A DNA stretch of 64,000 nt, from assembly GCA_963742585.1 (NCBI GenBank), contig CAVUMI010000009.1, positions 992,001-1,056,000 of the forward strand. Direction: 5' to 3'. Every line of letters begins with the position of its first letter. Position 1 is the first letter of the stretch. Origin of the DNA: JACDEA01 sp963742585 (GTDB lineage Bacteria > Actinomycetota > Acidimicrobiia > Acidimicrobiales > JACDEA01). Below the pieces are notes generated by a model. That model was not told where the DNA came from and did not search any database. It saw only the letters and a program-made list of their open reading frames with translations. A program made the translations under genes and the position numbers. This document shows positions 57,436 through 64,000 of the stretch, in pieces.

Positions 57436-57921
57436 CTAGTTGAGCTGCGACCAGTCTTCGGGGTTGTCCTCGAGGTAGTGGCCGAGGACCTCACCTGTGA
57501 CGCCGTCGACCATCACGAGGCCGCGCTTGGTCGGAGGCTCATCCGCCGAATAAAGCAGGATGCGCCAGGTCGGGCGGCTGCGCAGCCCGCGCCACCCGAG
57601 CTGTGCGGACGCGTGGCCGACTGGAAACCCAACTTCCTTGCTTGCCGCGGCCAGTGCGTCCAGCTCGTTGACTTCCAAGGGAAAAGCGGCGGCGAAGTTG
57701 TACACACCGAGGAGCACGAACGCGATGCCCGCGATGAGGAACCCACGATTGACGAGAACACCGCCATCGTTTCGGAGCGCCCAGAGAGCGATACCGCCCG
57801 CGCCGGTCGTCACCAACAGCACCGCAGTGATCCGGCGCCGCGAGATGTCGGGGAACGTGTACGGGCCGACGAGTCCGGTGACGTCGAGTTCCGCGGGAAG
57901 GGCGTCGTGAGGGTCGGTCAC
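57436..57921 (-). CDS. Hypothetical membrane protein
   Basis: A 161-residue protein with two membrane helices (ITAVLLVTTGAGGIALWALR and GFLIAGIAFVLLGVYNFAAA) and a soluble C-terminal part that ends YLEDNPEDWSQLN. ATG 57921 overlaps the hydrolase end by four bases, so it is the last gene of a leftward unit. Family not recognised. Confidence 0.7.
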   Translation of the reverse strand: MTDPHDALPAELDVTGLVGPYTFPDISRRRITAVLLVTTGAGGIALWALRNDGGVLVNRGFLIAGIAFVLLGVYNFAAAFPLEVNELDALAAASKEVGFPVGHASAQLGWRGLRSRPTWRILLYSADEPPTKRGLVMVDGVTGEVLGHYLEDNPEDWSQLN

Positions 57922-58656
57922 GTGAGGTGCTTGTGCAGGAACGCTTCGGACGCCGCCATCTCCTCGATCGGCACCGCGGAGTGCAAACCGGGATGAGCAT
58001 GTATGCGTTTGTCGGCGGTAGCCAGGCGGCGGAAGAGTGCGACGGCAGCGTCGAAGCGCACCAGCTCGTCATCGAGTTGCGCGAGGAACAGCACCGGCTG
58101 CGCGATGCGCGATGCAGCCACGGCCCAGGGATCTGTGGCGTCAAACTCGCCCATGAGACCGAGGACCGCGGCGCGGACGTCGGACGTGGCGGCCACGAAC
58201 GACGCGCCGAACATGGTGCCCATCGACAGGCCCCAGTAGCCGAGCGGGCCGCGGCCGACGTCGGGTAGCTCTCGAAGCGCGCGCAAGCGTCGCCTGCCAG
58301 TCGGCGACCATGGCATCGGCGGCGCCGCGCACGAGATTGAGGAAGTCGTTGGGGATGCCCGCGCCGGGCGCGCCGCCAACCTCGGCAACCTCGCTGCGTT
58401 CGCCATGTCCGATGCCGTCGATGGCCGCCGCGGCCCAGCCCTGGTGGCGGACGAGGCGCCGGGCCAGCCCGAGGACGTACTCCATGCGCTTGTTGCCGCC
58501 ACCGCCGTGGCCGATCAGGACCAGCGGCCGTGCGCCGGTCGCGCCCTCGGGTGTCCACAGCAGCGCGGGAACGACGCGATCGTCCGACTTGACGTCGAAC
58601 CGGCGCTCGACGACGCCCTTGCTGATGAGTGGATCGCCGACGAAATCCATCGTCAC
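57918..58656 (-). CDS. Alpha/beta hydrolase, copy 1 of tandem pair (frameshifted)
   Basis: A paralogue of the next gene: ERRFDVKSDDRVVPALLWTP, RPLVLIGHGGGGNKRMEYVL, AAAAIDGIGHGERS in one frame, then after a change near 58290 GRGPLGYWGLSMGTMFGASF (nucleophile Ser in GLSMG), QPVLFLAQLDDELVRFD and IHAHPGLHSAVPIEEMAASE in another. Rejoined, about 245 residues. Dienelactone-hydrolase-like. The start overlaps the stop of copy 2 by four bases. Confidence 0.78.
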
Positions 58657-59345
58657 ACCAGGTGCTTCACGAAGAAGGCCTCGGAGTGCTCCATCTCCTC
58701 GACCGGCACCGCGCTATGTAGGCCGGGATTCGCGTGCAGGCGTTTGTCGCCGGACCCGATGGCAAGGAAGAGCTCCAGGCACGCCTCGCGCCGGATCAGT
58801 TCGTCGTCGAGTTGTTGAAGGAAGAGCACCGGACAGGTGATGCCGCCGGCGGTCGCGGTGTAGCGCTTGCCGGCCGCACCCATCAGCCCGAGCACCGCGG
58901 CTTTGACCTCGGGCTCGGCGGCCACGAACGGGACGCCGAAGAGTGTGCCCATCGACAGGCCCCAATACCCCAGTGGTCCGTCGCCGACTTCTGGTATCTC
59001 GGCCAGCGCCGCACGGGTGGCCTTCCAGTCGGCGATCATCGACCCGATGACCGGTTGAGACCACCACAGGTCGGTCTCCACACTGTCGGCGCGATCACCG
59101 TGACCCGGACCATCGATGGCCGCGGCGGCGAAGCCCTGGTGGCGCACGAGCCGTCGGGCCAGCGCCAGGACGTACTCCATGCGCTTGTTCCCGCTGCCGC
59201 CGTGGCCGATCAGCACCAGTGGCCGCGTGCCCACCGCGTTCTCCGGAGTCCACACGATGCCGGGGACGATCCGATCATCGTTCTTGAGATCGAAGCGGCG
59301 CTCGACCACGCCGTGGCCGACCAACGGCTTGCCGATGAAGTCCAT
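58653..59345 (-). CDS. Alpha/beta hydrolase, copy 2 of tandem pair
   Basis: An intact 230-residue hydrolase: ERRFDLKNDDRIVPGIVWTP, RPLVLIGHGGSGNKRMEYVL, nucleophile in GYWGLSMGTLFGVPFVA, acid in LFLQQLDDELIRREA and His in ANPGLHSAVPVEEME. Similarity to copy 1 is high along the full length, so the two arose by duplication. The shared insert (lost by copy 2 between IDGPGHGDR and VIGSMIADW) differs in length. Substrate unknown; an esterase or dienelactone-type role is likely. Confidence 0.85.
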   Translation of the reverse strand: MDFIGKPLVGHGVVERRFDLKNDDRIVPGIVWTPENAVGTRPLVLIGHGGSGNKRMEYVLALARRLVRHQGFAAAAIDGPGHGDRADSVETDLWWSQPVIGSMIADWKATRAALAEIPEVGDGPLGYWGLSMGTLFGVPFVAAEPEVKAAVLGLMGAAGKRYTATAGGITCPVLFLQQLDDELIRREACLELFLAIGSGDKRLHANPGLHSAVPVEEMEHSEAFFVKHLV

Positions 59346-59354
59346 GTTGCGACG

Positions 59355-59840
59355 CTACGCGCTCGGCCAGTTCGATCGCACTTTGTGGAACGTCACGTCG
59401 AGGGCTTCGGGTAGCACCCGTGTTTCAGCCACGGTGGTCATGAAGTTTGTGTCGCCGTTCCAGCGGGGGAGGGCGTGCATGTGGAAGTGCCCAGGCACGC
59501 CCGCCCCCGCGACCCGACCGAGGTTGGCCCCGAGGTTGAGCCCATCGGGTGAGTACGCCTGTTTGAGCGCGACGACCGCCGAGCGCAGCGTCGACCAAAG
59601 CTCCGATGCTTCATCGGCGGTGAGACCCTCGAGCTCGCCGACGTGGCGCGTCGGCAGGACCATGCAATGGCCGCTCGTGTACGGGTAGACGTTGAGCACG
59701 GCCGCGCAGGTGTCGCCCTTCCAGAGGACGTACTCGCCGCTCTCGACGACACGACACAGCACGCATGTCCCCGCGTCTGTGGCCGCCGCACCGGCGACGT
59801 ACTCGCCCCGCCACCCGGCCCACAGCCGCTCGAGCGTCAC
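59355..59840 (-). CDS. HIT-domain hydrolase/transferase
   Basis: A 161-residue HIT protein with GTCVLCRVVESGEYVLW (Cys pair of a zinc site), VLNVYPYTSGHCMVLPTRHV and the histidine triad GHFHMHALPRW. Such actinobacterial enzymes act on AP4A or nucleoside phosphates. The start overlaps the thrS stop by four bases, giving the thrS-HIT order common in this phylum next to pgsA. The conserved Asn run GLNLGANLGR lies before the triad. Confidence 0.88.
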   Translation of the reverse strand: MTLERLWAGWRGEYVAGAAATDAGTCVLCRVVESGEYVLWKGDTCAAVLNVYPYTSGHCMVLPTRHVGELEGLTADEASELWSTLRSAVVALKQAYSPDGLNLGANLGRVAGAGVPGHFHMHALPRWNGDTNFMTTVAETRVLPEALDVTFHKVRSNWPSA

Positions 59841-61795
59841 GAACGCGCCTTGGTCTCCACCTCGTCGCGCAGCCGGTCGATGAACGTGTCGAGCGGGACA
59901 TCACGCTCCGGACGCTCGTCGCCGCGCCGGTTCACACCGACGGTGCCGGCCTCGACGTCCTGGCCGCCGACCACGAGCAAGTACGGGATCTTTTGGAGCT
60001 TGCCGTGCCGGATCCGCCCGCCCAAGGGTTCGTCGGCCTCGACGAATTCCACGCGGTACCCGGCGGCGAACAGGCGGGCGACGACCGATTCCGCGTACGG
60101 ATGGTGGTCGGCCGCGACCGGGAGTACCTGGAGCTGTACCGGGGCCAGCCACGCGGGGAACGCGCCGGCGTAGTGCTCGAGGAGGAAGCCGACGAACCGC
60201 TCGTGTGATCCGAGCGGCGCCCGGTGGATGATCACCGGGCGTTCGGATTCGCCCTGTTGGTTGGTGAAGCGCAGGTCGAAGCGCTCGGCCATGTAGAGGT
60301 CGAGTTGGTTGGTCGACGCGGCGAACTCGCGTCCGATGGCCGAGCGGATGATGAAGTCGACCTTGGGGCCGTAGTGCGCGGCGCCGCCGATCTCCTCGAC
60401 ATACGGGATGCCCGACTCCTCCATCGCGTCGCGGGTGAGCTGTTCGGCTTCAGCCCACATGTCGTCGTCGCCGTGGTACTTCTCGGTGTTCTTCGGATCT
60501 TTGAGGGCGAGCACCATGTAGAACTCGTCGATCCCGAGCGCCTCGTAGTAGTACTCGTGGAGGCGCATGACGGTGAGGAACTCGTCCTTGGCTTGCGCCT
60601 TCGAGCAGTAGATGTGCGCGTCGTTCTGGGTGAAACCCCGCGCCCGCATCAGACCGAACAACTGTCCGGAGCGCTCGTAGCGGTACACCGTCCCGTACTC
60701 CGCGAAACGGATCGGCAGTTCGCGGTAGCTGTGCGCGCGCGCTTTGTACACCATGTGGTGGTGCGGGCAGTTCATCGGCTTGAGGTAGTACTCGTCGCCC
60801 TCGATGTCGATGGGCGCGTAGAGGTCCTCCTGGTAGTAGGGGAGGTGGCCTGAGGTGCGGAACAGCTCACCGCGAGCGATATGCGGCGTCACGATCCGCT
60901 GGTAGCCCCACTTGCGCTCGGTCTCGCGCGCCCAGGTCTCCAGCTCGTCACGGATAACCGTGCCCTTGGGTAGCCAGAGCGGCAGCCCGCGGCCGACCTC
61001 GGCGTCGAAGGAGAACAGGTCGAGCTCCTCGCCGAGCTTGCGGTGGTCGCGCTTCTTGGCCTCCTCCAAGCGCCAGAGGTGTTCCTCGAGCTTGGTCTTC
61101 GACTCCCACGCGGTGCCGTAGACGCGCTGTAGTTGCGGCCGCTTTTCGTCACCGCGCCAGTATGCGGCCGCCAGATTCAGCAGCTTGAAGTGCCCGAGTC
61201 GCTTGGTCGTCGGCACGTGGGGGCCGCGGCACAGGTCCACGAATGCCTCGGTGTTGCGGTACGCGCTGACGATTCCGGCCTCGGCCCCTTCGCTGGCGTC
61301 GACGCCCTGAATGATCTCCACCTTGTACGGCTGGTCGGCGAACATCCGCAGGCCTTCATCGACCGAGTGCTCTTCGCGGATAAATGGCTGGTCCTCGGCC
61401 ACGATCTCGCGCATGCGCGCTTCGATGCGCTCGAGGTCCTCGTCGGTGAAGTGCTCGCCGCCGGGCAGGTCGAAGTCGTAGTAGAAGCCGTCCTTCACCG
61501 GCGGGCCGATTGCGAATTTGGCGCCGGGCCAGAGTTGCAGCACGGCTTGTGCCATGACGTGCGACGTGGAATGGCGGAGGACGGCCCGGCCTTCCTCACT
61601 GTTGTTGGTGATGACGCTGACGGAGGCCCCGTCGGGCACAGGCGCGTTGAGGTCGACCTCGTGGCCGTTGACCGTTCCGGCAACGGCGGCCTTGGCCAGG
61701 CCTGGACCGATCGATGCGGCCAGATCGGCGGTCGTGGCGCCGGCCGGCAGCTCTTTCGAGGTCCCGTCAGGCAGCGTCACAGTGATCTGGCTCAT
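59837..61795 (-). CDS. thrS: Threonyl-tRNA synthetase
   Basis: A 652-residue class II synthetase. TGS domain at residues 1-60 (MSQITVTLPDGTSKELPAG); editing-type SAD domain with HSTSHVMAQAVLQLWP; catalytic core with motif 2 PIRFAEYGTVYRYERSGQLF and zinc Cys/His in KPMNCPHHHMVY; anticodon-binding domain from VQLQVLPVAADHHPYAE to the end. ATG 61795 is chosen because the frame beyond it lies within the hairpin region. Charges tRNA-Thr. Confidence 0.92.
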   Translation of the reverse strand: MSQITVTLPDGTSKELPAGATTADLAASIGPGLAKAAVAGTVNGHEVDLNAPVPDGASVSVITNNSEEGRAVLRHSTSHVMAQAVLQLWPGAKFAIGPPVKDGFYYDFDLPGGEHFTDEDLERIEARMREIVAEDQPFIREEHSVDEGLRMFADQPYKVEIIQGVDASEGAEAGIVSAYRNTEAFVDLCRGPHVPTTKRLGHFKLLNLAAAYWRGDEKRPQLQRVYGTAWESKTKLEEHLWRLEEAKKRDHRKLGEELDLFSFDAEVGRGLPLWLPKGTVIRDELETWARETERKWGYQRIVTPHIARGELFRTSGHLPYYQEDLYAPIDIEGDEYYLKPMNCPHHHMVYKARAHSYRELPIRFAEYGTVYRYERSGQLFGLMRARGFTQNDAHIYCSKAQAKDEFLTVMRLHEYYYEALGIDEFYMVLALKDPKNTEKYHGDDDMWAEAEQLTRDAMEESGIPYVEEIGGAAHYGPKVDFIIRSAIGREFAASTNQLDLYMAERFDLRFTNQQGESERPVIIHRAPLGSHERFVGFLLEHYAGAFPAWLAPVQLQVLPVAADHHPYAESVVARLFAAGYRVEFVEADEPLGGRIRHGKLQKIPYLLVVGGQDVEAGTVGVNRRGDERPERDVPLDTFIDRLRDEVETKARS

Positions 61796-61850
61796 GACCG
61801 CAGGGTAATTCCCAGCCTCACGCCTCCCGCCGAAATTGCCCGTCAAAGCC

Positions 61851-61899
61851 ATGTGTCGGTGTCGAATCGAAGGAAAACCACGATTCGACACCGACACAT
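61851..61899. repeat. Perfect 19-bp hairpin between thrS and LPxTG gene
   Basis: ATGTGTCGGTGTCGAATCG (61851-61869) and its exact complement (61881-61899) are separated by 11 bases (AAGGAAAACCA). It lies 56 bases upstream of thrS on the same strand. No U-tract follows in either direction, so a simple terminator is unlikely. It could be a leader structure for thrS or a member of a repeat family. Confidence 0.7.
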
Positions 61900-61918
61900 T
61901 GGTTTGGGCCCAGACGCG

Positions 61919-61948
61919 ATGAAGGGGCCTCCGGAGAGGCCCCTTCAT
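61919..61948 (-). terminator. Intrinsic-terminator-like hairpin of the LPxTG gene
   Basis: A perfect 13-bp stem (ATGAAGGGGCCTC at 61919-61931; complement at 61936-61948) with a CGGA loop lies 19 bases after the LPxTG gene stop on the minus strand. There is no strong T-tract, as is common in actinobacteria. Confidence 0.65.
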
Positions 61949-61966
61949 TCGTGTGCTGGGAGTTGC

Positions 61967-63652
61967 TTACTTCTTGGTGGTCACCATCAGGGGGATGAAA
62001 CGCCGACCCACGATGACGCCGCCGACCATGAGCATCCCGATGATCAGGAACACCGTGGTGCTGGCACCCGTGCGGGGCAGCTGGCTGGCCGTGGCCGGCG
62101 TGTTCTGCGCCGCGGCCGGGACTGCGAAATTCGAGCCGCTGGACACCGAGGCGAGCTTGATGCTCGCGCCGCCGGCCAGTGAACTCACCGTGTTGAGCAG
62201 CCCGTTCAGGGTGCCGCCGAGAGCCGTACCGCCGAGGAGGCCGGTGACGCTACCCAGGGCGCCTGCCCCGCCTGCGGTGGACAGCAGTCCACCGATACCC
62301 GAGGTGGCGCCAAGACTGTTAGCGATCGCACCCAGGTTCGCCGGCGGGTTGATGCTGACACCGAGACCGGTGATACCGGCCAGCGAGCGCACGTAGCCGC
62401 CCGAGGTGGTGATCCCATTGTCGCTGGCCTTGTCGAAGAACTGCACCGACAGGATGCCAGCGAGGGCCGGGCTCAGCGTGCTCAGGACGCCGTCGAGCGT
62501 GCCCTGGATGGTGTTGACGAGGCCGGTGACGGTGGCCAAGGTGGAGCCGAGATCGAGACCCGGCAGCGTGATGCCACCGATGGACGTCGATCCGAGCGTG
62601 CCGACAACGTCGGACTTGCTGGCTTCCTTGGTGCTGGCTGCCTTGACCGTCGAACCGATGTGCAGGCCGTTGACCTTCAGCAGGGACACGCTGTCAAGGA
62701 GGTCCAGTGCGCTGCCCAGGACCTGCGTGAGCAGTGCGTTCACGCTGCCGACCAGCTCTGCAACCGTCGCCGCGGGATTGACCGCAGCGCCACTCAGGAC
62801 GCCCCCGCCAAGCGGGAGGCCGCCGAGCAGGCCATTGAGGGTCGGGACGAGCGTGGCGGCCCCGGGGACGCTGGAGAGCGCACCGGTGAGGCCAGTCACA
62901 CTTGTCAGCGAGCCGAGCAGGCTGCTCACGAGGCTTTCAAGGCTCCCCGTGGCGGGAATGGCGGGAATCAGACTCTCCAGGTTGAGCGTGGTGAGAAGTC
63001 CGCTCACGGCACCGATGGGGAGCTTGGTGATGTCGATTCCGAGGCCCTTGAGCAACGCGCCCAGGTTCAGGACCGAGATGGCGCCGACATCGAGACCCTT
63101 CACGCCATTGGCCTCAGCACCGCCGGCCAGGGTGCCCAGGGTCGACGTGACGCTGTCGACATTGAGCAGCCCGCCGACCAGGCCGAGACTCAACAGACTG
63201 GCGCTCAGGCCCGACTTTGCACCCGCCGCATCGACGGTGCTGGTCAGCTTGGACGGATCAAGCGCACCCGAAACGAGGGCAGGAATTGCCCCCAGGGTCA
63301 GCGCCGCGCCGTTCACGGTTGAGGCCCCGCCCGGCATCCTCGCCTCAAGCGGCGGGTTGGGCAGGCTGAAGTTCAGGCCCGGGAGGACCGAGGAGCTGAT
63401 CTTGAGCCCGAACATCTGGGTCAGGGCCGAGGACGTGCCGACGGCCGGGTCGATCGTGGCTTTCGAGTCGTCGCCGAGGACCCGGATGCGCAGCAGCGAT
63501 CCGGCCGATCCCAACGCGACATCTACGAGCGACGACGTGGTTTGGGTTGTACCTACACCCTTTGCATCTGCGGCATTCGCCGTCCCCATCGAGGCGAATG
63601 CCCCGATAAGGGTTATTGCAGTGGCGGCCGCGGCCACCCGGAGTTTCGACAT
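61967..63652 (-). CDS. Large secreted LPxTG-anchored surface protein
   Basis: A 561-residue exported protein with a signal peptide (LRVAAAATAITLIGAFASMG), a long Leu/Gly/Ser-rich repetitive region with recurring STL, GLL and LGSL units, then SQLPRTGAS (62066-62080), a hydrophobic segment (TVFLIIGMLMVGGVIVG) and a basic tail RRFIPLMVTTKK: a complete cell-wall sorting signal. The repeats suggest a beta-helix or fibrous structure, which is inference. The ATG at 63652 has AGGGGAA on the minus strand. No sortase gene is in the window. Upstream, 63653-63862 is a promoter-like gap shared with htpX. Confidence 0.85.
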   Translation of the reverse strand: MSKLRVAAAATAITLIGAFASMGTANAADAKGVGTTQTTSSLVDVALGSAGSLLRIRVLGDDSKATIDPAVGTSSALTQMFGLKISSSVLPGLNFSLPNPPLEARMPGGASTVNGAALTLGAIPALVSGALDPSKLTSTVDAAGAKSGLSASLLSLGLVGGLLNVDSVTSTLGTLAGGAEANGVKGLDVGAISVLNLGALLKGLGIDITKLPIGAVSGLLTTLNLESLIPAIPATGSLESLVSSLLGSLTSVTGLTGALSSVPGAATLVPTLNGLLGGLPLGGGVLSGAAVNPAATVAELVGSVNALLTQVLGSALDLLDSVSLLKVNGLHIGSTVKAASTKEASKSDVVGTLGSTSIGGITLPGLDLGSTLATVTGLVNTIQGTLDGVLSTLSPALAGILSVQFFDKASDNGITTSGGYVRSLAGITGLGVSINPPANLGAIANSLGATSGIGGLLSTAGGAGALGSVTGLLGGTALGGTLNGLLNTVSSLAGGASIKLASVSSGSNFAVPAAAQNTPATASQLPRTGASTTVFLIIGMLMVGGVIVGRRFIPLMVTTKK

Positions 63653-63862
63653 GGAAGAATTCCCCTAGCTCGATGGATAACTGACTCGTTGTCCAGAGTG
63701 CGGGGGGCGGGTGTCTACCGCCATGGCGCAGCCGGGCCATTTGCTGGGGCTCGGAATGACTAGTCACCCTGCCGAAATCTCGCGAAACGGACCGATAGGG
63801 TACGCGTTCGGGCCGGTGGGCCTCCCCGTAAACTGGCGGGCGACCGAGCTGCAGGGTCCCAA

Positions 63863-64000
63863 GTGGGACCAGGGGAGCGCGACACGCTGTTCGAACAAAT
63901 CACCTCCAACAAGCGCCGGTCGGTGCTGCTCGTCATCGCGTTCGTCGCGGTGATCGTCCTCGCCGCGTGGGGCGTTCAACGCAGTCATCGGTTACGGCCC
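63863..64000 (+). CDS. htpX: HtpX-like membrane metalloprotease, N-terminus (cut by window edge, frameshifted)
   Basis: GTG 63863 leads into DTLFEQITSNKRRSVLLVIA then FVAVIVLAAWG, the typical start of an M48 membrane protease. After a one-base shift near 63970 the text reads AFNAVIGYGP, the next part of the same helix pair. Only about 46 codons are visible, so the zinc motif is off the edge. The start could lie slightly elsewhere; no strong ribosome site is seen. Confidence 0.7.
   Translation, partial: MGPGERDTLFEQITSNKRRSVLLVIAFVAVIVLAAWGVQRSHRLRP

Noticed and set aside
1..64000. CRISPR arrays, tRNA or rRNA genes
   Set aside because: No regularly spaced repeats and no T-loop or rRNA core motifs were found by eye on either strand.

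Overview
The window is one stretch of a high-GC chromosome from an actinomycetote. The signs are phosphatidylinositol and PI-mannoside genes (pgsA, a patA-like gene, pimA), a mycothiol ligase (mshC), coenzyme F420 enzymes, an EF-G2-like GTPase, and many GTG and TTG starts. The mix of acyl-CoA dehydrogenase, liv-type transport, DUF3500 and LPxTG proteins would suit an Acidimicrobiia-like lineage. That assignment is inference; no rRNA, tRNA or CRISPR array was seen.

Layout. 0-8 kb: NTF2-like and PhyH oxygenase pair, a cupin with a clear terminator, then a leftward PadR / ketol-acid-reductoisomerase-like / HD-GYP-LuxR operon facing a methyltransferase across a two-palindrome operator. 8-21 kb: TauD-type oxygenase, a Cys-rich protein, a small zinc-type protein followed by a secreted GH5 hydrolase with a probable LPxTG anchor, nfo, an EthD protein, a pirin fused in frame to alpha-glucan phosphorylase, acyl-CoA dehydrogenase, two alpha/beta hydrolases and a PEP-swivelling-domain protein. 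21-28 kb: a complete branched-chain-amino-acid-type ABC operon (SBP, LivH, LivM, LivG, LivF) with two extra envelope genes at its end. 28-36 kb: VOC protein, TPP enzyme, GlcD-like oxidase, EamA exporter, FAD oxidoreductase, metallo-beta-lactamase-fold and DUF3500 proteins. 36-43 kb: two tandem class III cyclase / AAA-ATPase / TPR regulators, both broken by frameshifts. 43-52 kb: methyltransferase, dipeptidase, polysaccharide deacetylase, DUF1003, LLM oxidoreductase, trypsin-like protease, SpoU methyltransferase, EcsC-like, F420 reductase and mshC. 52-64 kb: pimA-patA-pgsA and HIT-thrS blocks, EF-G2, two paralogous hydrolases, a large LPxTG protein and the start of an htpX-like gene.

A dominating property is frameshifts. 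More than twenty otherwise well-conserved genes, including core ones (mshC, pimA, htpX, trmH-like), change frame by one base while the protein sequence on both sides stays intact. This looks more like indel errors in the assembly than gene decay, and several apparent overlaps and long antisense tails follow from it. Where a gene is broken, the span of the reconstructed gene is given.

Candidate regulatory or structural DNA: paired palindromes at the PadR promoter, a four-copy nested inverted repeat upstream of the TPP enzyme, long perfect hairpins at 42.9 and 61.9 kb, a hairpin-rich gene-free stretch at 43.1-43.26 kb, and a nested inverted repeat ahead of the small zinc protein and GH5 gene.
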